Assembly: GCF_025567195.1 (NCBI RefSeq)
Contig: NZ_JAOQJF010000024.1
Coordinates: 1 to 50,447 of the forward strand
Source: Alitiscatomonas aceti
GTDB taxonomy: Bacteria; Bacillota; Clostridia; Lachnospirales; Lachnospiraceae
DNA: 50,447 nt
Reading direction: 5' to 3'
Within the stretch, counting starts at the first letter, position 1. Each line of letters opens with the position of its first letter. Of the stretch, positions 33,776 to 41,641 are shown one piece after another. The position numbers and the translations under genes are program-made. The notes under the pieces were generated by a model. It had not been told where the DNA came from. It did no database searches and saw only the letters and a list, made by a program, of their open reading frames with translations.

Positions 33776-33790
33776 TAGAGAAAACCAAGG

Positions 33791-33849
33791 TCATTGGCGG
33801 CGGAGGAAGACGTATGCCGCCGGCATCCAATGAAACATGCTATGAATAA
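33791..33849 (+). promoter_or_regulatory. argG leader hairpin with short leader ORF
   Basis: TCATTGG (33791-33797) plus CGGCGG (33798-33803) pairs with CCGCCG (33817-33822) and CCAATGA (33827-33833), with a GCAT bulge. The loop region holds a GGAGG site (33802-33806) and, 7 bases later, an ATG at 33814 that opens an 11-codon ORF (MPPASNETCYE) ending at TAA 33847-33849, just before the argG ribosome-binding site. It could couple or gate argG translation. Confidence 0.5.
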
Positions 33850-33866
33850 TTATGGAGGGAAAGAAG

Positions 33867-35120
33867 ATGGCAGAGAAAAAATATAACAAGATCGTACTTG
33901 CATATTCCGGCGGACTGGATACTTCCGTGCTGATCCCGTGGCTGAAGGAAACATATGGATGTGAGGTCATTGCTGTTTCCGGGGATGTGGGACAGGGAAC
34001 GGAGCTGGACGGCCTGGAGGAAAAGGCCTTAAAAACAGGCGCTTCCAAGCTGTATATCGAGGATCTGAAGAAGGAATTCGTGGAGGAGTATATCATTCCC
34101 ACAGTAAAGGCCGGAGCCTCCTATGAGAATTACCTGCTGGGGACCTCCTTTGCCCGTCCGCTGATCGCCAAGCGCATTGTTGAGATTGCAAAGAAGGAGG
34201 GAGCCGACGCCATCTGTCATGGCTGTACAGGAAAGGGAAACGATTAGGTACGATTTGAGCTGGCCATCAAGGCATTTGCCCCTCAGATGGATGTGATCGC
34301 TCCCTGGCGTTTCTGGGAGCTGAACTCCAGAGAGAAAGAGATCGCCTATGCAGAGGCCCACAATATCCCGCTGAAGATCACGAAAGAGACCAATTATTCT
34401 AAGGATAAGAATTTGTGGCATCTGTCCCACGAGGGCCTGGATCTGGAGGATCCGGCCAACGAAGCGCCTGTGAATAAGCCTGGTTTTCTGGAGCTGGGCG
34501 TATCTCCGGAGCAGGCGCCGGATCAGCCCGCATATGTGACCATCCATTTTGAAAAGGGAGTTCCCACCAGCGTAAATGGTGAGGACATGGACTGTGAGAC
34601 TGTCATCCAGACCCTCAACAAGCTCGGTGGGGAAAACGGCTGCGGACTGCTGGACGTGGTGGAAAACCGCCTTGTGGGAATGAAGAGCCGCGGAGTTTAT
34701 GAGACTCCGGGGGGGACCATCCTTTATAAGGCCCATGAAAAGCTGGAGGAGATCACTCTGGATAAGGAGACCCAGCACTATAAACAGCAGCTGGCGCTGA
34801 AGTTCGCGGAGCTTGTATACAATGGACAGTGGTATACGCCTCTGCGGAAGGCCATGAGCGCTTTTGTGGATTCCACCCAGGAGACGGTCACCGGAGACGT
34901 GAAGCTGAAGCTCTATAAAGGAAATATCATCCCGGCGTCTGTGACATCCCCGTACAGCCTCTATTCTTCGGAAATGGCAACCTTTGACGAGGACGACTGC
35001 TACGACCAGGGCGATTCCGCCGGATTTATCAGTCTTTTTGGACTTCCCATCAAGGTGCGCGCCATGAACGATGAGGTGCTGGCAGAGAAAACGGGAACGC
35101 ATTTCCCATCGGTAGAATAA
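33867..35120 (+). pseudogene. argG: argininosuccinate synthase with internal amber codon
   Basis: ArgG joins citrulline and aspartate with ATP to make argininosuccinate in arginine synthesis. ATG 33867 follows GGAGGG. The N-terminal ATP-pyrophosphatase motif AYSGGLDTS is intact. At codon 127 (34245-34247) a TAG replaces the Gln codon of the family motif GCTGKGNDQVRFEL, and the same frame then continues to the normal end at 35120 with the rest of the protein well preserved. One C-to-T change from CAG explains it. The 126-aa product lacks most of the substrate site; a restart at ATG 34287 has no ribosome-binding site. It is a recent nonsense mutation or a sequence error, since the rest shows no decay. 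Confidence 0.92.
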
Positions 35121-35130
35121 AGGAGAACCT

Positions 35131-36513
35131 ATGGCAAAGTTATGGGCAGCACGGTTTGGAAAAGAAACAGACAGCACTGTCAATGATTTCAATTCGTCTA
35201 TTTCATTTGACAGCCGTTTATATAAGGAAGATATCACCGGGTCCATGGCCCATGCGGCCATGCTGGGGAAACAGGGGATCATTGAAAACGGAGAGACTGA
35301 AAAGATCATAGAAGGTCTGAAGGGGATCCTTTCGGATCTTGAGAGCGGGACACTCCAGTTTTCGGAGGAATACGAGGATGTCCATATGAATATCGAGCAG
35401 ATCCTCACGGAGCGGATCGGGGACGCGGGGAAACGGCTTCATACGGCCAGGTCAAGGAATGACCAGGTGGCTCTGGATCTGCGGCTTTATGTGAAAAAAG
35501 AGATCCTGGCCATCAAGGCTCTGGTCCTGGAGTTTATGGAGGCTCTGTGTGCAAGTGCGGAAGAAAACCTGGAGACGGTCATGCCTGGCTACACCCATTT
35601 ACAGAGAGCCCAGCCGGTGACCTTCGGCCATTATATGATGGCCTATGCCAATATGATGAAGCGGGACGTGGTCCGTCTGGAAAACTGCCTGGAGGGGATG
35701 GACGATATGCCCCTGGGATCCGGCGCACTGGCATCCACGACCTATCCCATTGACCGGGATTTTGTGAGGCAGCAGCTGGGCTTTTCCCGGGTGACGGACA
35801 ATTCCCTGGACGGAGTCTCGGACCGGGATTACTGCATTGAGCTGACCAGTGCGCTGTCGATCTTAATGATGCATATTTCCCGGCTGTCGGAGGAGATCAT
35901 TGCCTGGTGCTCCTGGGAATTTAAGTTTGTGGAGCTGGACGATGCCTTTTCCACCGGCTCCTCCATCATGCCCCAGAAGAAAAATCCCGATGTCTGTGAG
36001 CTGATCCGTGGTAAGACTGGGCGGGTATACGGAGATCTGATGACGCTTTTGGCCATGCTAAAGGGGATCCCTCTTGCCTATAATAAGGATCTGCAGGAGG
36101 ATAAGGAAGCTGTTTTCGATGCCATTGATACGGCAAAGCAGTGTCTGAAGGTACTGACGCCCATGTTTTCCACCATGGAGATCCTGAAGGATAATATGAA
36201 AAAAGCGGCATTAAAGGGCTTTATCAACGCCACCGACTGTGCAGATTATCTCACGAAAAAGGGGATGCCCTTCCGGGACGCATACAGGACCGTTGGCCAG
36301 CTGGTGGCCCAGTGCGTAAAGGAAGACAAGTCCCTGGCAGATCTGACCCTGGAAGAGTATAAAGAGTATTCGGAGCATTTTGATGCGGATATTTATAGGG
36401 CCATCGACCTGGGAACATGTGTGGCCGGAAGATGTGTCACCGGAGGCCCGGCTCCCAGTGAGGTGGAGCGGCAGATCGGCGTGATCCGCCGGTTCCTGGA
36501 GCAAAGAAAATAA
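35131..36513 (+). CDS. argH: argininosuccinate lyase
   Basis: ArgH splits argininosuccinate into arginine and fumarate, the last step of the pathway, and forms a cytoplasmic tetramer. The 460-aa protein is complete: the start LWAARFGKETDSTVNDFNSS, HTARSRNDQVALDLRLY, the TH of PGYTHLQRAQPV, and the signature GSSIMPQKKNPD containing the catalytic Ser loop. It starts 10 bases after argG with AAAGGAG. It is intact although argG upstream is interrupted, so polarity from the argG stop could lower its expression. Confidence 0.97.
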   Translation: MAKLWAARFGKETDSTVNDFNSSISFDSRLYKEDITGSMAHAAMLGKQGIIENGETEKIIEGLKGILSDLESGTLQFSEEYEDVHMNIEQILTERIGDAGKRLHTARSRNDQVALDLRLYVKKEILAIKALVLEFMEALCASAEENLETVMPGYTHLQRAQPVTFGHYMMAYANMMKRDVVRLENCLEGMDDMPLGSGALASTTYPIDRDFVRQQLGFSRVTDNSLDGVSDRDYCIELTSALSILMMHISRLSEEIIAWCSWEFKFVELDDAFSTGSSIMPQKKNPDVCELIRGKTGRVYGDLMTLLAMLKGIPLAYNKDLQEDKEAVFDAIDTAKQCLKVLTPMFSTMEILKDNMKKAALKGFINATDCADYLTKKGMPFRDAYRTVGQLVAQCVKEDKSLADLTLEEYKEYSEHFDADIYRAIDLGTCVAGRCVTGGPAPSEVERQIGVIRRFLEQRK

Positions 36514-36530
36514 TAAGAAATAAAACAAAG

Positions 36531-36610
36531 ATCCCGCCCTGTCTGGCACACAGGGCGGGAAATGTTTTTTTGGGGACCTGTCCGATGCAGCTCTGGAAGA
36601 CAGGAATGAA
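36531..36610 (+). repeat. two-hairpin intergenic element, copy 1
   Basis: Hairpin 1 is CCCGCCCTGT (36533-36542), loop CTGGCAC, ACAGGGCGGG (36550-36559), followed by AAATG and T7, so it works as the argH terminator. Hairpin 2 is CCTGTC (36577-36582) with GACAGG (36599-36604). A near-identical copy lies at 43244-43320 in the same orientation. The first 32 bases are the same in both. Confidence 0.9.
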
Positions 36611-36665
36611 AATTTCTATACGATGTATGAGATGTAAAGGAAAAAGCTATACCATATGCAAACAC

Positions 36666-36693
36666 TTGATTTCTATTAGCTGTCTGATATAAT
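36666..36693 (+). promoter_or_regulatory. promoter of the second SBP5 importer operon
   Basis: TTGATT (36666-36671), a 16-base spacer and TATAAT (36688-36693). This placement shows that the in-frame ATG at 36692 is not the start codon. Confidence 0.75.
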
Positions 36694-36727
36694 GAAAAAC
36701 ATTGAGAATATTCGGGAGGAAGAAAAA

Positions 36728-38452
36728 GTGAAAACGAAGAAGGTACTGGCAGGATTTACTGCGGCTGCGATCGCAGCCAGTATGATAACTGGCTGTGGGG
36801 CTGGTGCGAAAACAGAGACAGCGGTAAGCACAGAAGCAGAGACAACGGCGGCCGAAGAGAAGGAGACAACGGCGGCCGAAGAGAAGGAGACAACGGCGGC
36901 AGAGACGGTACAGGATACGGAAAAGAGGAAAGAGCGGATCCTTACGGTCAGCGGAAACGGGGATTTTGGTTTCCCATCCGTTTATACGATCTCCCCCAAG
37001 GGCCAGGGTTATATGACGCTCAGTTATATTTTTGACACGCTGATGTGGAAGGATGAGTCCGGTCTGATCCCCTATCTGGCAGAGGACTATTCTGTGTCTG
37101 AGGATGGACTGACCTATACATTCCAGCTGAGAAAGGGCGTATCCTTTACAGACGGCACTCCTTTTACGGCAGAGGATGTAAAGTTTACCTTTGATTATAT
37201 GAAGGAACATCCCTATAAATGGGTATCCGTGTCCATGGTGGAGGAAGCGTCCGTTGTGGACGAGCATACGGTGGAAATTAAGCTGAATAAGACGTATAAT
37301 CCGTTTTTGAGTGATGTGGCAGGAAGCCTTCCGATCCTTCCCAAGCATATATGGGAGAATGTGACGGAGCCGGAGACGTTCACAGAGCCGGAGGCGGCAA
37401 TTTCCACAGGCCCGTTCATCCTGGAAAATTATGATGCGGCAGCAGGAACGTATACGTTTAAGGCAAATGAAGATTACTTCTATGGGGATGTCCAGATCGA
37501 CAAGCTGGTGATCGCCAATGTTTCCGGAGGCGATTCCAAGGAAGCACTGTTAAGCGGGGAGATTGCTGCGGCTCCCAATATCAGCTATAAGGCGGCAATG
37601 TCCTTAAAGGATTCTCCGGAATACACAGTATTAGAGGGCCCGGGCCTTTCCGTAACAAGACTTTATTTTAATTTTGACGAAGAGGCAATGGCTGTAAAGG
37701 AGATCCGTCAGGCCATGTATCATGCAGTCAATCTGGATGAGATCGTAGAGAAGGCTTACGGCGGAGCCGGCTATCCGGGATCTGCCGGCCATGTACAGCC
37801 CGGAACGCCCTGGTACAACCCGGACGTCCGTCAGTATGCGTATGATGTGGAGACGGCGAAGAAAATGCTTTCCGAGGCAGGGGCAGCAGACAGCAACGGG
37901 GACGGGATCCTGGAATACAACGGAGAAGAGATGTCCTATACGCTGACCTTCACGGAGAATGATGAAAAGCTGGCGGAGCTTTTAGTATCTTATATGAAAG
38001 CCGTGGGGATCGAGCTGGTTCCGCAGAGCGCCGATGATGCAACGGTAAAGGCAGCCATCAGCGAAGGAAACTTTGAGCTTGCCTTTAATACCAACGGCTC
38101 CTTCGGCGGCGATCCGGTGTTCCTGTCCCGTTTTGCAACAGTCGGCGCAGACGGAACTCCTTCCGTAACCGGACAGGGCGGAACGACCTGGGAAAGCGAG
38201 GAATATAACAGGATCTATAATGAATCCGCAGTGGAGCAGGATGATGTAAAACGTCACCAACAGGTGAAGGAACTTCAGGAGATCATCGCAGAAGAGCTTC
38301 CCTGTCTGACCTTATACTACAAGAAGGCGGTCGCCGCTTATAACAATACGATTTTTGACGGCTTTTATTATACGCCGGATGGAATTTCCATCGCAGTTCC
38401 GTTTATTATGAATAAGCTTGTCTTTGTTTCCGGCCAGTGGAAGGCACAGTAG
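36728..38452 (+). CDS. SBP family 5 lipoprotein, nickel/peptide type
   Basis: The binding protein of the second importer, about 574 aa. GTG 36728 is chosen for GGGAGGA at 36714-36720. The lipobox is SMITGC. The linker after the lipid Cys contains 24-base tandem repeats that encode ETTAAEEK units. The family 5 fold follows: EDYSVSEDGLTYTFQLRKGV, FTDGTPFTAEDVKFTFDY, and EIRQAMYHAVNLDEIVEKAYGG. Such proteins bind peptides, nickel complexes or similar ligands; the sequence does not reveal which. The operon's last gene is an AOR-like enzyme. Confidence 0.92.
   Translation: MKTKKVLAGFTAAAIAASMITGCGAGAKTETAVSTEAETTAAEEKETTAAEEKETTAAETVQDTEKRKERILTVSGNGDFGFPSVYTISPKGQGYMTLSYIFDTLMWKDESGLIPYLAEDYSVSEDGLTYTFQLRKGVSFTDGTPFTAEDVKFTFDYMKEHPYKWVSVSMVEEASVVDEHTVEIKLNKTYNPFLSDVAGSLPILPKHIWENVTEPETFTEPEAAISTGPFILENYDAAAGTYTFKANEDYFYGDVQIDKLVIANVSGGDSKEALLSGEIAAAPNISYKAAMSLKDSPEYTVLEGPGLSVTRLYFNFDEEAMAVKEIRQAMYHAVNLDEIVEKAYGGAGYPGSAGHVQPGTPWYNPDVRQYAYDVETAKKMLSEAGAADSNGDGILEYNGEEMSYTLTFTENDEKLAELLVSYMKAVGIELVPQSADDATVKAAISEGNFELAFNTNGSFGGDPVFLSRFATVGADGTPSVTGQGGTTWESEEYNRIYNESAVEQDDVKRHQQVKELQEIIAEELPCLTLYYKKAVAAYNNTIFDGFYYTPDGISIAVPFIMNKLVFVSGQWKAQ
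36839..36900 (+). repeat. 24-base tandem repeat in a lipoprotein linker
   Basis: A 24-base unit starting GAGACAACGGCGGCCG occurs at 36839-36862 and 36863-36886, with a third partial copy to 36900. It keeps frame and encodes an acidic linker, so copy-number change would only alter tether length. Confidence 0.9.
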
Positions 38453-38481
38453 CGGAGCAGTACAGACGAAAGAGGACTTTT

Positions 38482-39432
38482 ATGAAACGTGGGGGGAAAA
38501 TGGTTCGGACATACGGACTTTATCTGGTGCTGATCCTGTGCATCAGTTTTTTCCTTCCGCGTTTTTTGCCGGGAAGCCCCCTGTCTGTGCTGGATGAGGC
38601 GACGGCTTCCCAGAATATGGAGGCCTTTCCGGATACATTCCGGGAGTATTATGCTCCGGAAAAACCGGAAGCGGTACAGTTCCTTCTTTATTTAAAGCAT
38701 CTTCTTTGCGGGGATCTGGGTTATTCCCTGACCGGAAAACGGAAGGTTGCGGACATGATCGGGGAAAGTCTTGGATACAGCCTCCTTTTGGCGGGACTTG
38801 CGATGACAGTCAGCACATGCATCGGCGTCTGGTATGGGATGCGGGCAGGGCTTAAGGAAGGGAGCAGTCCGGTACGTCTTTTTCCCCTGATCCTGCTGCA
38901 GGCAGTACCTGTCTTTCTTCTTGCGGAGAGCCTGCGGCTTTTGTTCTCCTACCGGCTTTCCTGGTTTCCGCCAAGGGGAGCGTACAGCGTTGGGATGTAC
39001 CCGTCTTCTGAGGGCTTTCTTCTGGATGTGCTTTATCATATGGTGCTTCCGCTGACGGTCATGATCCTTTCAGAGATCCCCGGTATTGCTGTCTTTACCT
39101 ATAACAGTACGGTGCGGATCAAAAAGCAGCAGTTTGTACGGATGGCCGTTTACTTAAATCTTACGCAGAATATAATTGAAAAAAAATATATTTTCCGGAA
39201 TATTCTTCCGGAGATCCTCGGAAAACTCAGCATCCAGAGTATTTCCTGTGTGGCGGGAACGATGTTTGTGGAGGCGGTTTTTGCATATCCGGGGATCGGA
39301 ATGCTTCTCCGCACTGCGACGGCCAACCGGGATTACCCGTTGATGCAGGGGATCCTGCTGACTGTCTGTACGCTGGCGCTGGTGATCAACGCCATTTTTG
39401 AATTCCTGATCCAGCAGATCTCCAGGAGGTAG
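38482..39432 (+). CDS. ABC permease, NikB/DppB type
   Basis: The first permease of the second importer. ATG 38482 follows AGAGGA; a longer frame overlaps the binding protein and is less likely. The first helix is GLYLVLILCISFFLPRFLPG, then about five more. The region KKQQFVRMAVYLNLTQNIIEKKYIFRNILPEI takes the place of the EAA loop and is more diverged than in the first importer. The expected family end, EAVFAYPGIGMLLRTA, is present. Confidence 0.9.
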   Translation: MKRGGKMVRTYGLYLVLILCISFFLPRFLPGSPLSVLDEATASQNMEAFPDTFREYYAPEKPEAVQFLLYLKHLLCGDLGYSLTGKRKVADMIGESLGYSLLLAGLAMTVSTCIGVWYGMRAGLKEGSSPVRLFPLILLQAVPVFLLAESLRLLFSYRLSWFPPRGAYSVGMYPSSEGFLLDVLYHMVLPLTVMILSEIPGIAVFTYNSTVRIKKQQFVRMAVYLNLTQNIIEKKYIFRNILPEILGKLSIQSISCVAGTMFVEAVFAYPGIGMLLRTATANRDYPLMQGILLTVCTLALVINAIFEFLIQQISRR

Positions 39433-39438
39433 GTGAAT

Positions 39439-40245
39439 ATGAAAAAAATATGGTCCAGGCTTTCTGCTGTCCAGCGGATCTGTGCAGGGATCTGCATTTT
39501 TTATTTTCTTGCAGCAGCTTTCGGCCCCATATTTTCTCCTTTTCCTCCGGATGATTTTTCGTCCCCGGCCCTTCTGCCGCCGGGACGGGTCCATCTTCTG
39601 GGAACCGATGAAATGGGGCATGATATTTTTTCCATGGTGTTGAGCGGGTTCCGGTATACCCTGCTGTTTTCGCTGACAGCGGCCCTGGGAAGCGTCTCCC
39701 TTGGAACGGTGCTGGCGTTTGCCTCTCTTTATTTTCCGAGGGCAGGGCGGGGGATCAATCATTTGGCAACGGTGTTTCTGATCATTCCGGATATTCTCTT
39801 GATCCTTTTTGTGGCGGCCTTTGCAGCGCCAACCTGTACAAATACCATCCTCAGCATGATATTTTTTTCCTGGCCGCGGGTCTTCCGGATCGCAAGGTCC
39901 AGGCTTTCCGCCTGTTTTTCCTCCAATAAGGTGGCATATACCATGCTGATAGGAGGAAATATGTGGGATGTGATCCGGAAGCTGTGGCATGACGGATATC
40001 CGGTGATCGGAACGCTTTTTATGATGCAGGCCAGCCGGGCGGTCACCTATGAGACTACGCTGGCATTTTTTGGCTTGGGGGATCCGCTTTTAAAGACCTG
40101 GGGAAGGCTGATCCGCAGCGCGTTAAATTATGAAAATTTCTTTTACGACAATACCTGGTGCTGGTATCTGCTCCCGGCAATGATCTGTGTGGTCGTTTAT
40201 GTGGCGGTACTCTCCGTACTGGTATTTGATGAGGGGAAGGTATGA
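39439..40245 (+). CDS. ABC permease, NikC/DppC type
   Basis: The second permease, about 268 aa. The ATG at 39439 has AGGAGG at 39424-39429; GTG 39433 is too close to that site. The N-terminal helix is AGICIFYFLAAAFGPIFSPF, followed by LLGTDEMGHDIFSMVLSGFRYTL, the standard DppC opening. It is shorter than usual, and the EAA region (MLIGGNMWDVIRKLWHDGYPVI) is divergent. The stop overlaps the start of the ATPase gene. Confidence 0.9.
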   Translation: MKKIWSRLSAVQRICAGICIFYFLAAAFGPIFSPFPPDDFSSPALLPPGRVHLLGTDEMGHDIFSMVLSGFRYTLLFSLTAALGSVSLGTVLAFASLYFPRAGRGINHLATVFLIIPDILLILFVAAFAAPTCTNTILSMIFFSWPRVFRIARSRLSACFSSNKVAYTMLIGGNMWDVIRKLWHDGYPVIGTLFMMQASRAVTYETTLAFFGLGDPLLKTWGRLIRSALNYENFFYDNTWCWYLLPAMICVVVYVAVLSVLVFDEGKV

Positions 40246-40895
40246 TAGAAATACAGGGGCTTTCCATTTTTTATGGAAAAAGAAGGCTGGCCTATCCGGA
40301 CATTTCCGTAAAAAAGGGGGAGGCAGTGGGCATAGCGGGAAAAAGCGGATGCGGAAAAACATCGCTGTTTTCGTTTCTTTTGGGAGAGCTTCCGGACAGT
40401 GCCTTTTCCTATGAGAGGGCAGAGCTTCTTGGACGGGATCTGTCTTTATGGGGGATGGAACGGTTTGAAAAGATCAGCTATATCCCGCAGTTTGCCCAGA
40501 GTGCCTTAAACCCCAGGATGAAGGTCCGGGAGCATATAGACGCGGTCCTTTCGGCCTGCGGACGCCGGGGAAGCGGGGAGGCAGAGGAGCTGTTCCAGAA
40601 ACTGGCTCTTTCAGAGGAGCTTTTTTCCAGATATCCCAGTACGCTGTCCGGGGGGCAGAAGCAGAGGATCGTGATCGCGCTTGCGATGTTAAAGAAACCG
40701 GAGCTCCTTTTTATGGATGAGCCGTCCTCTGCCATCGACTTTATCACCCTGCGGCGGATCCTGAAGTACATATGGTCCATTAAAGGAACGACAACGATCC
40801 TGATGACGGCCCATCAGCGGCCGTTTCTGGAAAAGGCTGTGGACCGGATCGTGGAGCTTTCGGAGGGAGAAAAATGCTGGAAATCAGAAATGTGA
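40242..40895 (+). CDS. ABC ATPase, NikD type
   Basis: A compact 217-aa ATPase, essentially only the nucleotide-binding domain without the usual oligopeptide C-terminal extension. Walker A GKSGCGKTS, Q-loop YIPQFAQSALNPRMKV, signature LSGGQKQRIVIA, Walker B LLFMDEPSSAID and the H-loop MTAHQRPF are intact. It overlaps both neighbours (4 and 22 bases), so the four transporter genes are translated as a unit. Confidence 0.94.
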   Translation: MIEIQGLSIFYGKRRLAYPDISVKKGEAVGIAGKSGCGKTSLFSFLLGELPDSAFSYERAELLGRDLSLWGMERFEKISYIPQFAQSALNPRMKVREHIDAVLSACGRRGSGEAEELFQKLALSEELFSRYPSTLSGGQKQRIVIALAMLKKPELLFMDEPSSAIDFITLRRILKYIWSIKGTTTILMTAHQRPFLEKAVDRIVELSEGEKCWKSEM

Positions 40896-41623
40896 CAAAA
40901 AGCTACGATGAAAAAGCGGTCCTGTCTTCAGTCTGTTTCACGCTTTTGGATGGGGAAAGCCTTTTGCTGGCAGGAGAAACGGGAGGAGGAAAGACCACCC
41001 TGGCCCGGATCATCTGTGGGAGCCAATGCCCGGATTCGGGAGAGGTGCTTCTGGATGGAAGGCGTCTTTTGGGCACATATCGGAAAAGGAGCCCAGGGGA
41101 GCTGGCAGATATCCAGTACATCTTCCAGGATCCGTACAGCGCCGTGGAGCTCACCAGCACGCTTCGCCAGACTCTGGGCGAAACGGAGCGGGTCATGAAA
41201 CGGCATGGGCGCGGCTGTCTTCCTATGGAGGAGGCGCTTATCCAGACGGCGCCGGAGCTTCTGGGAGATATGGATAAAAAAATGGAGCAGTTTTCCGGCG
41301 GTCAGCTTCAGCGGATCTGCATTGCCAGAGCCCTGATCCCCAGGCCGAAGCTTCTGATCACAGACGAGTCTACCTCCATGTTAGATAAGGACGGTGAGGA
41401 CGAGGTCTTAGACGTCCTTCACCGGCTGAAAAGGGAAAGAAAGGTGAGCATCCTGTCTGTCGTCCACGATATTGACTTTTCAGTGGCCCGCTGGGACCGG
41501 ATCGCAGTGCTTTTTGGGGGAAGGATCGTTGAGGACCTGCCGTTTGGCCGGTTCTTAGAAGAGGCGGCACATCCTTACAGCCGCCGCCTGATCGAGAGCA
41601 GTTTTTTTTTCGGTGAAAAATAA
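40874..41623 (+). CDS. ABC ATPase, NikE type
   Basis: A 249-aa partner ATPase. Walker A GETGGGKTT, Q-loop YIFQDPYSAVEL, signature FSGGQLQRICIA, Walker B LLITDESTSMLD (the Pro after Glu replaced by Ser) and H-loop VVHDIDFSV. Its C-terminus ends soon after the ATPase core (HPYSRRLIESSFFF). It completes importer two; the AOR-like gene begins about 18 bases later. Confidence 0.94.
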   Translation: MLEIRNVTKSYDEKAVLSSVCFTLLDGESLLLAGETGGGKTTLARIICGSQCPDSGEVLLDGRRLLGTYRKRSPGELADIQYIFQDPYSAVELTSTLRQTLGETERVMKRHGRGCLPMEEALIQTAPELLGDMDKKMEQFSGGQLQRICIARALIPRPKLLITDESTSMLDKDGEDEVLDVLHRLKRERKVSILSVVHDIDFSVARWDRIAVLFGGRIVEDLPFGRFLEEAAHPYSRRLIESSFFFGEK

Positions 41624-41641
41624 ATGGAAGGGGAAAGAAAA

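Noticed and set aside
33641..33866. T-box or arginine riboswitch before argG
   Set aside because: No T-box sequence, terminator/antiterminator pair or known riboswitch core is visible; only a simple hairpin and a palindrome.
34245..34247. Amber codon read as an amino acid by genome-wide recoding
   Set aside because: Several other genes in this window end in TAG at normal positions, so general recoding is not supported.
33867..35120. argG as two functional separate genes
   Set aside because: The first ORF ends in the middle of a conserved motif and the second would start at ATG 34287, past conserved residues and without a ribosome-binding site.
34029..35408. A 459-codon minus-strand open frame over argG/argH
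   Set aside because: It lies antisense to strongly conserved argG and argH, has no ribosome-binding site and resembles no protein family; it is a by-product of codon bias.
36839..36900. Start of a CRISPR array
   Set aside because: The repeats are contiguous without spacers and encode an in-frame protein linker.
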